A program made the translations under genes and the position numbers. This document shows positions 5,075 through 9,984 of a stretch of DNA of 9,984 nucleotides, one piece after another. Source of the DNA: Desulfobacterales bacterium (GTDB lineage: Bacteria > Desulfobacterota > Desulfobacteria > Desulfobacterales > C00003060). The stretch is taken from positions 1 to 9,984 of the forward strand of contig JAUWXJ010000079.1 in the NCBI GenBank assembly GCA_030616425.1. Direction: 5' to 3'. The notes below the pieces were generated by a model. It worked only from the letters and a program-made list of their open reading frames with translations, was not told the origin of the DNA and made no database searches. Positions within the stretch are counted from its first letter, which is position 1; each line of letters opens with the position of its first letter.

Positions 5075-6403
5075 TCAAAGGGGAGCCATCGTTCGTATCA
5101 GTGAAGTGAGAGACTTCAAGACATCATCGTATGTAAAAAATGTGGTTCTATCGAATCCAGTCCACTTCAGTTTGCGAAGATGCTTGGCATTGCAGTTACG
5201 GTCTCTTCCGAGAATAACAATCCCCTTAACGCTGGTGACTTCATTCGGCTCAAGTCCAATACCTTCTATCACTGCCGACCGATGCCGATCGGTTAGGTGT
5301 AACCAATCTCGTACTTGGTCGAGAGCATGCTGCATCGGTGCTGCAATTCCTCCATTTTTTATCAATAGTCGGGTCTCTGGCTTTTCCAGTTCAATGAGTA
5401 GCAACTCCTTTTTGTTATTAAGAATAGCAATGTCCCCCTCGTACCTCGACAATATAGGGGGTTTATAAAAGATTCTTTCCGGAGAGAATTGGTTTAAAAG
5501 AATTGGGTTATCTTTTATGAATTTTTGAACCGACTCTTCATCAGGTTTTTGGTTCAATAAGGCTTCAAATCGGTTGCAAGTAACTTCAAGAACACTTTGT
5601 TCATACAAACGAGTAAACGATATATCTAAGCGACGTTCAGTAGTTAAGCCCAATAAACCGTGCAAATTATCACGTAGAATACCCAAATCAATTTCAGTTC
5701 TCCTACACTTACATTTAAATGAAGCTGGCAACTCGCTGTACCAAGTCCAGCCGTCTTTCTTCAGTTTTTCATTGTGTTCCAGCCCAGCATAGAATCGAAG
5801 TCCATCATTACAGTTTTGGCAAGCCAATGACATTCTGACTATTTTGGCGGCATGTGGACTGCTTCGAATAGCAGCAATGCGGTCATCGGTTAGAGGTGGA
5901 GCAGGTACATGTGCAAATCCTATACAACCGATTGATATGTCATCTTTGCCTCTACGAAGTGTAACTTTATATAAGCCAGGTTTTTCCGCAAGGACATTGA
6001 CGTCGGGTGGTGTAGTTGGAACAACAAACATCCATGTCGGAAATCCGACTGGTGCATAAATCGGTTTAATGAGATCTTCAGACTGCCCATCTGCGATGTT
6101 AGTTGGCGTATCAATCTGCTCCATCTTCATACTGAATTTCATCAATTCTTTGCCAGTTGGCGACCATATATAAACTTTTGCAGGCACAAAGTTAGGTGGA
6201 TCATATAACGCAAAGGCGAATTGAAAACCCTTGAGCGGAATGGGAAAGATATGAGATAATACTACTTGTTTGAGGCCAAGAATACTGTGGGCTAAGAGTT
6301 GATTTGCATCGGTGACTTGAGCGGATCGTTCACACACCCCAAGAAACGCAATGTCCGGTACATTTTGAGCCATAAGCTTTTGGGGCCAAAAGGTCACGTG
6401 CAA
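5075..6403 (-). CDS. sduA: Shedu-type (SduA, DUF4263) anti-phage nuclease with N-terminal extension
   Basis: A 442-aa protein. Residues about 283-430 match the Shedu core, a PD-(D/E)xK-fold nuclease of the DUF4263 family: EESVQKFIKDNPILL (289-303), GDIAI with D324, LLLIELEKPE with E338 and E340-K341, then QHALDQVRDWL (358-368) and VKGIVILGRDRN. Shedu is a known anti-phage system whose nuclease cores carry diverse N-terminal sensor domains. Residues 1-190 here are a beta-rich region I cannot name (AFLGVCERSA, PVGFPTWMFVVP, GLYKVTLRRG). Cysteines C195-x2-C198 and C231-x-C233 look like a zinc knuckle between the two parts. The usual ExK is ExE-K here, which may be a shifted lysine. The start is TTG at 6403: a stop lies just upstream, and AGGAGGAGGGG (6416-6426) precedes it by 12 nt. 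ATG at 6373 has no ribosome site. The gene follows the coiled-coil ORF by 21 nt. Confidence 0.85.
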   Translation of the reverse strand: MHVTFWPQKLMAQNVPDIAFLGVCERSAQVTDANQLLAHSILGLKQVVLSHIFPIPLKGFQFAFALYDPPNFVPAKVYIWSPTGKELMKFSMKMEQIDTPTNIADGQSEDLIKPIYAPVGFPTWMFVVPTTPPDVNVLAEKPGLYKVTLRRGKDDISIGCIGFAHVPAPPLTDDRIAAIRSSPHAAKIVRMSLACQNCNDGLRFYAGLEHNEKLKKDGWTWYSELPASFKCKCRRTEIDLGILRDNLHGLLGLTTERRLDISFTRLYEQSVLEVTCNRFEALLNQKPDEESVQKFIKDNPILLNQFSPERIFYKPPILSRYEGDIAILNNKKELLLIELEKPETRLLIKNGGIAAPMQHALDQVRDWLHLTDRHRSAVIEGIGLEPNEVTSVKGIVILGRDRNCNAKHLRKLKWTGFDRTTFFTYDDVLKSLTSLIRTMAPL

Positions 6404-6424
6404 ACCTATTTTTCGCCCCTCCTC

Positions 6425-6616
6425 CTATTCTTGGGTTTTTAGGCCATCAATCTCCTGTCTCAACTGGTCAATCTCCTCTTGCAGCCTCTCCAGCTCTTCC
6501 GCATCCCTGCGTTTCTCCTGCTCAGAGGCAAGATAATCGCTGAGAAATGCAGTGGCTATGAATTCAAGAAAGGTCAATTTATTTCTTGACGTGTTTTCCT
6601 GACAAACATTCCCCAT
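6425..6616 (-). CDS. short coiled-coil protein between the LamG and Shedu genes
   Basis: A 63-aa frame. After a variable start it has a hydrophobic patch TFLEFIATAFLSDYLA (15-30) and then a highly charged heptad region EQEKRRDAEELERLQEEIDQLRQEIDGLK (32-60) that clearly predicts a coiled coil. The ATG at 6616 overlaps the LamG gene by 43 nt, with a weak GAGG before it. A second possible start is TTG at codon 14, overlapping the LamG stop codon as TTGA, which is typical of translational coupling. The frame stops 21 nt before the Shedu start, and its stop lies inside the Shedu ribosome site. The position and coiled coil suggest an adaptor linking its two neighbours, but this is inference. A small chance remains that it is a chance frame. 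Confidence 0.55.
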   Translation of the reverse strand: MGNVCQENTSRNKLTFLEFIATAFLSDYLASEQEKRRDAEELERLQEEIDQLRQEIDGLKTQE

Positions 6617-7848
6617 GGATCCTCTGCAAGCGTGCCGATTTCTGCTTCATTCAAAGCCCGATTCCACAGCATCGATGCATCGTATCGAGAACCATGCCAA
6701 ATACCATCCTTACTAAAATTGAGCCCAACTACATCTGCATCAGGCGGAGTCCAACGAACCCCATCTGCACTGAGTTTTCCCTCAATATCAATACATAGAA
6801 GAAACACTGGCCCAAGGTAATCAAAACCCTTACTCATGAGCTTCGAGCCTTGTTTCTCTCCATTTATCCAAAGAGATATTCTTTGACCTTGCCAGGTGGC
6901 GAGGATTACTAAATAATGAGTCGGCGGATAACTTCTTGACTGAACTTCGACTTTTTGTCCATTATCATCGTATGCCCTAAGGCTTATGGAGACGTCATCA
7001 TTCAGGATTAAGCTAATGCGGTTTTGAAGGATGTCGCCTACAAGATCGAACAACACCATGTTCGGGGATTTCGTTCCTAGTAACCATACGACCATTGCGG
7101 AACCCTCATCGACAACGTCAACTCCCTTTTTCAGCATTATCTTTACACCTGAACCAATTATCCCTTCAGAAAGCGTATCCAGAACTCTTGCTGAAATAGC
7201 CAGTTGTCCTTTCCGTAGACTAGGAGAAGTCTTTTTGGAGAGTTGATCGACTATATAGTCCATCTTTGAGTTCATCTCTGGAATGGACTTCGTTTGTTCA
7301 AGGATTTCCTGCAACGTGTCGGTGTGTCGTTCCACGTGCCGTATCAAAGTTTCAATCGAGGACCTAATCAATTGGGCCTGTTCGTCCTTTCCATCTACTG
7401 CATCAACGATACTATTCAGTCCCACAGGAAGTTTCTGATGATCTTGCTCTCGCAACCATTTCAGATAATCTTCCACACCGGCTGGCTTTCCAGCACCTTT
7501 TTTTTCAGCAATAAAATCCGCAACGTTAAACACTAAAGTCACAAAGATGCCAGACGATTCCGGGCCTAAGAAATTGATTATTTGGGTGAAGCCACTCCCG
7601 GATTCCGCTCTTTGATCAATTACTACTTTATCGCCTTTAACGTAATCACCGCCAACCTCCACTTTGTCACCCTCAACATAATCACCGGCCACAACTTTAC
7701 TGTCATCACCAGATTGACTTATCTGTACCGGAGGTGTCTCGCTCTCATGGGGTTTTTCTTTAGATTTTTTGTAAAAACCATATGGTATAGAGAATGCTGT
7801 TATTGCAGCAGCTACAACCCCTATAGCAATCCACGTATCACCGCTCAT
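6574..7848 (-). CDS. membrane-anchored GD-repeat protein with LamG-like C-terminal domain
   Basis: A 424-aa protein, first gene of the defence operon. Residues 5-26 form one membrane helix (TWIAIGVVAAAITAFS onward), followed by YKKSKEK, so the rest should face the cytoplasm by the positive-inside rule. Residues 51-79 hold repeats of the GDYVxGDKV type (GDYVEGDKVEV, GDYVKGDKVVI); I know such G-D-K repeats from proteins of bacterial conflict systems. Residues 88-205 are mostly helical (DYLKWLREQ, ETLIRHVERHTDTLQEILEQ). Residues about 215-415 look like a jelly-roll LamG/concanavalin-like domain, with HYLVILATWQGQRISLWINGE and the typical closing MLWNRALNEAEIGTLAEDP. LamG domains bind ligands, often sugars or proteins. 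A sensor role for the Shedu nuclease is inferred. ATG at 7848 has only a weak GGGA ribosome site. Confidence 0.75.
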   Translation of the reverse strand: MSGDTWIAIGVVAAAITAFSIPYGFYKKSKEKPHESETPPVQISQSGDDSKVVAGDYVEGDKVEVGGDYVKGDKVVIDQRAESGSGFTQIINFLGPESSGIFVTLVFNVADFIAEKKGAGKPAGVEDYLKWLREQDHQKLPVGLNSIVDAVDGKDEQAQLIRSSIETLIRHVERHTDTLQEILEQTKSIPEMNSKMDYIVDQLSKKTSPSLRKGQLAISARVLDTLSEGIIGSGVKIMLKKGVDVVDEGSAMVVWLLGTKSPNMVLFDLVGDILQNRISLILNDDVSISLRAYDDNGQKVEVQSRSYPPTHYLVILATWQGQRISLWINGEKQGSKLMSKGFDYLGPVFLLCIDIEGKLSADGVRWTPPDADVVGLNFSKDGIWHGSRYDASMLWNRALNEAEIGTLAEDPWGMFVRKTRQEIN

Positions 7849-7928
7849 AGTATTTATCCCATCTTGATTAGGGTTAAAGCAGCCTTACTCAAAGTTTTTC
7901 CATATAACACAAAAGGGCCTTGGGTCGA

Positions 7929-7986
7929 GCACTATTTTTTCACGTAGAAAATACCGACGAAAATTCAGTAGTTTTGGATTGACAGC
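7929..7986 (-). repeat. 58-bp dispersed element, copy B
   Basis: Minus-strand partner of 265-322 (47 of 58 identical, no gaps). It ends about 80 nt before the LamG-protein start and points toward it, just as copy A points toward the PilZ gene. It may carry the operon promoter or be a common mobile or leader module. The + strand immediately beyond it also shows TTGACA (7980-7985), with no good -10 box at standard spacing. Confidence 0.7.
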
Positions 7987-8105
7987 TTCTTTGATTCGAT
8001 AATTTCTCGATAGAACGGCTTGACCTGCCCTAGGGCCTGTATTACACATCTCAAAATTTTTTTGACATTTTTTGCCGGAATCACAGGTAGTTACGACCTA
8101 CATGG

Positions 8106-8111
8106 TATTAT
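8106..8111 (+). promoter_or_regulatory. possible extended -10 promoter before the integrase remnant
   Basis: TGGTATTAT (8103-8111) fits an extended -10 element TGnTATAAT with one change. No -35 box stands at normal distance. It lies 12 nt before the ATG at 8124. Confidence 0.3.
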
Positions 8112-8123
8112 AGGGTGTAGGGA

Positions 8124-8245
8124 ATGGCAATAAGAAAGTGTACTGGCAAACGAGGCAGGTCTTACCAAATCGACTACTACGACCCAATCTGAGGGTCAAA
8201 AGATGGTCACAATTCCCAAATAAAAAGGGCTTGCAAGTTGGCTAA
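8124..8245 (+). pseudogene. remnant of a tyrosine-type site-specific integrase (N-terminal end)
   Basis: From ATG at 8124 the frame reads MAIRKCTGKRG, then a few residues on YQIDYYDP, and stops at TGA 8190-8192. This is very like the start of phage and island integrases (N-terminal arm-type DNA-binding region, which often reads WQIDYYDP or similar). After a one-base frameshift at about 8185 the reading continues NLRVKRWSQFPNKKG, again like the family (NGKRVRK...F.TKK), and ends at TAA 8243-8245 inside the tRNA terminator. The catalytic domain is absent. It lies beside the 3' end of tRNA-Cys, a classic integration target. Together with the defence operon it suggests a decayed integrated island. 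Identification rests on about 40 residues. Confidence 0.6.
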
Positions 8246-8263
8246 ATCACTCGCAAACCCTTT
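8219..8263 (-). terminator. terminator of the tRNA-Gly/tRNA-Cys transcript
   Basis: On the minus strand AAAGGGTTTGCGAGT (8263-8249) pairs with ACTTGCAAGCCCTTT (8238-8224) over 15 positions including two G-U pairs, around a ten-base loop, and is followed by TTTATTT. It lies 10 nt after the CCA end of tRNA-Cys. Confidence 0.85.
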
Positions 8264-8272
8264 ATCTATATC

Positions 8273-8347
8273 TGGAGGCGGCAACCGGATTCGAACCGGT
8301 GTATAACGGTTTTGCAGACCGCTGCCTTACCACTTGGCCATGCCGCC
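8273..8347 (-). tRNA. tRNA-Cys (anticodon GCA)
   Basis: The minus strand folds into a standard cloverleaf: acceptor GGCGGCA/TGCCGCC, D arm GCC...GGC, anticodon stem CGGTC/GACCG-type pairing with loop CTGCAAA (anticodon GCA), T arm ACCGG-TTCGAAT-CCGGT, U73 as required for cysteine tRNA, and an encoded CCA. It reads cysteine UGC/UGU codons. It is second in a two-tRNA unit, 15 nt after tRNA-Gly. Its 3' side borders the integrase remnant, so it is the likely attachment site of the island. Confidence 0.98.
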
Positions 8348-8362
8348 CTCATTAACAAAGAG

Positions 8363-8437
<75 letters not shown>

Positions 8438-8453
8438 CATGCAATCTCGGTCA

Positions 8454-8482
8454 CAAATAACGAGCGCTTGTTTGTTTGTCAA
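8454..8482 (-). promoter_or_regulatory. promoter of the tRNA-Gly/tRNA-Cys unit
   Basis: On the minus strand a perfect TTGACA (8482-8477) stands 17 nt before TATTTG (8459-8454). The start would be near 8447, about 10 nt before the mature 5' end of tRNA-Gly. This lets the tRNAs be made independently of pgsA. Confidence 0.65.
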
Positions 8483-8544
8483 CAGATTCTTTTCGCGCCC
8501 ACTTCTCCCTCAGAAAAAGCTGGTGAGCTCGTCATGTCAGCACG

Positions 8545-9114
8545 TTATTTGGTTATGACGCTCCAGGATTTCACAAAGTATCTTGCCCCTGACCATACTG
8601 TGAGTATGAGCGCCATCCACAGCAGCACCATGCCCACCCTGTGAAAATCGATCTCAAAATAGGTAAAATGGATCAGAAGCGGGATGATAGCCCCTATCTG
8701 GAAGCCTGTCTTGTACTTTCCGAGTTCACACGCGCCCATTACCACACCTTTTTCAGACAGAATCGCACGGAGTCCTGTTACCGCCATTTCACGTCCAATA
8801 ATTACAAAGGCTACCCAGGCTGGTACCCGGCCATGGGGAATAAGCATGATCAAGGCCGAAGAGATAAGAAGTTTATCAGCCAACGGGTCCAAAAACTTGC
8901 CGACGGTTGACTCAAGACCTTGTCGTCGGGCCAAAAGGCCATCAAGCAGGTCAGTCACGGAAGCTGCTGAAAAAACAACAACGGCCAGGAAAGCACACAC
9001 CTTGTTTGAAAACAAAAGGAGCAAGATCAGCACCGGAATGCTGCCAACACGGTACAGGGTTAAGCGGTTCGGAGAGTTCCAAAATCTTACAGACAAGAAT
9101 TCAAAGGCCTTCAT
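8545..9114 (-). CDS. pgsA: CDP-diacylglycerol--glycerol-3-phosphate 3-phosphatidyltransferase
   Basis: An inner-membrane enzyme that transfers the phosphatidyl group of CDP-diacylglycerol to glycerol-3-phosphate, giving phosphatidylglycerol phosphate, the committed step toward phosphatidylglycerol and cardiolipin. The full CDP-alcohol phosphotransferase motif D-x2-DG-x2-AR-x8-G-x3-D-x3-D is present: D55, D58, G59, A62, R63, G72, D76 and D80 (last Asp the catalytic base in the family). An N-terminal NSPNRLTLYRVGSIP (13-27) is typical. About six hydrophobic segments fit the family, as does the length of 189 aa. ATG at 9114 has AGGA about 7 nt upstream. It precedes the tRNA-Gly/tRNA-Cys pair, an arrangement I recall as recurrent in this group. 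Housekeeping gene with no sign of damage. Confidence 0.95.
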   Translation of the reverse strand: MKAFEFLSVRFWNSPNRLTLYRVGSIPVLILLLLFSNKVCAFLAVVVFSAASVTDLLDGLLARRQGLESTVGKFLDPLADKLLISSALIMLIPHGRVPAWVAFVIIGREMAVTGLRAILSEKGVVMGACELGKYKTGFQIGAIIPLLIHFTYFEIDFHRVGMVLLWMALILTVWSGARYFVKSWSVITK

Positions 9115-9178
9115 TGTGGTTCCTACAGGGTAAGCGTTTCGTAAAAATCAAAGATCTTTTGGGATCACTCCATTGCTC

Positions 9179-9294
9179 CCTGGCCCAGACCTGACTTGTA
9201 AAGCCCGAGTTCTACGAACCCAGCTTCTGAAATATTACAGCTACAACAGCGTATCCTATCATGTCGCGCCCCTGGCCCAGACCCTGGCCCAGAC
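9179..9294. repeat. 12-bp repeats CCTGGCCCAGAC
   Basis: Two perfect tandem copies (9271-9282 and 9283-9294) plus one isolated copy at 9179-9190, all in the gap upstream of pgsA. Confidence 0.8.
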
Positions 9295-9335
9295 CGGGTT
9301 TTTCTTTCCGTGGCATTGTCCAGCCTCTGTCGCGC

Positions 9336-9412
9336 CAGGGCGGGCCTGGATTACTGGCTTGGTAGCTTATAATAAGCCGAAGCGCCAGGGCGGGCAGGGC
9401 GGGCAGGGCGGG
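9336..9412 (+). repeat. 9-bp G-rich repeats CAGGGCGGG with G-quadruplex motif
   Basis: Three perfect tandem copies at 9386-9412 and one single copy at 9336-9344. The tandem block has six GGG runs separated by one or two bases, an ideal G-quadruplex pattern on the + strand, which is the template for minus-strand transcription. A CCAGG/CCTGG hairpin (9335-9349) flanks the single copy, and a 13-bp palindrome GCTTATAATAAGC (9365-9377) lies between. Confidence 0.8.
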
Positions 9413-9442
9413 CCAATACTCCAACCGGGCGAAGCCCCTAAG

Positions 9443-9984
9443 TTAGTATCGGTTGAAATATTGCATGACCCTTCGTACAAAGCTCCGGGTTTCCTGAATG
9501 CGTGGCATGCCGTTAAGGGACTGAACTTTGCCGGGGCCTGCATTGTAGGCTGCCAGGGCCAGAGGCAGGCTCCCTTGAAACTGTGTCAGCAGCCCTTTAA
9601 GATAACGTGTGCCACCAAAGATATTCTCTCTCGGGTCAAACAGATCGACAATACCCAGGGCCTTTGCAGTCTTTGGCATGATCTGCATTAATCCACGTGC
9701 ACCTGCCCTGGAAACAGCATGCGGATCAAAATCCGACTCCGCCTTAATAACTGCCTTTATGAGAAAAAATGACACCCCGTGTTTGCGGGCCGCTTCTGAA
9801 ATATACGCATCGAAACGATCTGACACCTCATGAGCAGGCAGCGGGGTCCCCTCCCGCATATAGATATGATAGCCAGGCACAGTGGGCACATTGGTGAAAT
9901 GGATCACGCCATTGCTGTCAACATAGCGATAAATATCTGCTGCCACTGGCATACAGAACAACAGAGTCACTCCCACACATGTGG
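9443..9984 (-). CDS. lytic transglycosylase (SLT, GH23) with DUF4124 domain, 5' end outside window
   Basis: A secreted murein hydrolase that cleaves the MurNAc-GlcNAc bond with formation of 1,6-anhydro-MurNAc. Counting from GTG at 9976, residues 1-13 are the end of a signal peptide (VTLLFCMPVAA). A DUF4124 segment follows, DIYRYVDSNGVIHFTNVP (14-31). The SLT domain spans about 55-165, with catalytic Glu80 in VIKAESDFDP, GLMQIMP (95-101) and AYNAGPGKV (143-151). The frame stays open to the window edge with no ribosome site before GTG 9976, so the true start and the front of the signal peptide lie outside. No lipobox is visible in the part seen. It is the most upstream minus-strand gene here and precedes pgsA by 328 nt of repeats. 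The C-terminal RSFVRRVMQYFNRY is typical. Confidence 0.93.
   Translation of the reverse strand, partial: TCVGVTLLFCMPVAADIYRYVDSNGVIHFTNVPTVPGYHIYMREGTPLPAHEVSDRFDAYISEAARKHGVSFFLIKAVIKAESDFDPHAVSRAGARGLMQIMPKTAKALGIVDLFDPRENIFGGTRYLKGLLTQFQGSLPLALAAYNAGPGKVQSLNGMPRIQETRSFVRRVMQYFNRY

Larger units (their letters stand above)
7849..8272. other. island edge between defence operon and tRNA-Cys
   Basis: This 420-nt gap contains repeat copy B, the presumed but unlocated minus-strand operon promoter, an AT-rich patch with TTGACA at 8062-8067, the integrase remnant, and the tRNA terminator. No intact gene is supported; the open frame running in from 7582 is antisense to the LamG gene. Confidence 0.55.
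9115..9442. other. repeat-rich gap between the transglycosylase and pgsA
   Basis: 328 nt without a supported gene. The open frame 9173-9691 runs antisense into the transglycosylase and through the repeats, and is rejected. The content is the 12-bp and 9-bp repeats. I found no clean minus-strand terminator and no clear pgsA promoter. Confidence 0.6.

Noticed and set aside
5049..5468. 139-aa open frame on the + strand
   Set aside because: Antisense to the Shedu nuclease core, which has clear family motifs; composition reads as a shadow (serine/arginine rich, no ribosome site).
8684..9133. 149-aa open frame on the + strand
   Set aside because: Fully antisense to pgsA, whose catalytic motif is complete.
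9281..9305. + strand terminator ending in GGGTTTTTC
   Set aside because: Only four pairs with a long loop can form, and no + strand gene precedes it.
9173..9691. 172-aa open frame on the + strand
   Set aside because: Its second half is antisense to the lytic transglycosylase and its first half is made of G/C-rich repeats.

Overview
The window reads as chromosomal DNA of a Gram-negative bacterium, most likely a Desulfobacterota (deltaproteobacterial) lineage. This rests on the gene mix (PilZ protein, periplasmic SurA/PpiC-type isomerase, pgsA next to tRNA-Gly and tRNA-Cys, DUF4124 plus SLT lytic transglycosylase) and on the general feel of the small cysteine-rich proteins. It is an inference, not a proof.

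Left part (1-3460), + strand. A PilZ-domain gene (485-826) is followed by a large inverted repeat. Next comes a promoter, a structured leader and an intrinsic terminator, standing just in front of a secreted peptidyl-prolyl isomerase (1278-2270). A 60-aa two-helix membrane protein follows (2450-2632). After it lies a non-coding stretch packed with five hairpins (2722-2942). A second promoter/hairpin/terminator unit (3050-3169) carries a 10-base match to the anti-Shine-Dalgarno tail of 16S rRNA, and then comes a seven-cysteine 80-aa protein (3216-3458).

Middle (3460-4530). This is mostly non-coding. It holds one plausible small ORF (3679-3948) placed directly behind a good sigma-54 promoter match, and two terminator-like hairpins.

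Right-centre (4531-8250), minus strand. This is an accessory defence region. A membrane-anchored protein with GD-repeats and a C-terminal LamG-like fold (6574-7848) overlaps a short coiled-coil ORF (6425-6616). That is followed at 21 nt by a Shedu-type DUF4263 nuclease with a long N-terminal extension and a four-cysteine knuckle (5075-6403). Two tiny two-helix membrane proteins (4770-4979, 4531-4731) lie downstream on the same strand. The likely model is a sensor plus nuclease anti-phage operon with membrane accessories. A decayed integrase 5' end (8124 to about 8245) abuts the tRNA-Cys terminator, which suggests the region arrived by tRNA-site integration. A 58-bp element upstream of this operon recurs upstream of the PilZ gene in the same orientation relative to the gene (47 of 58 identical, hand count).

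Right end (8222-9984), minus strand, core genes. The order of transcription is lytic transglycosylase (5' end outside the window), a repeat-rich gap with a G-quadruplex-type tract, pgsA, a tRNA promoter, tRNA-Gly(GCC), tRNA-Cys(GCA) and a strong terminator.
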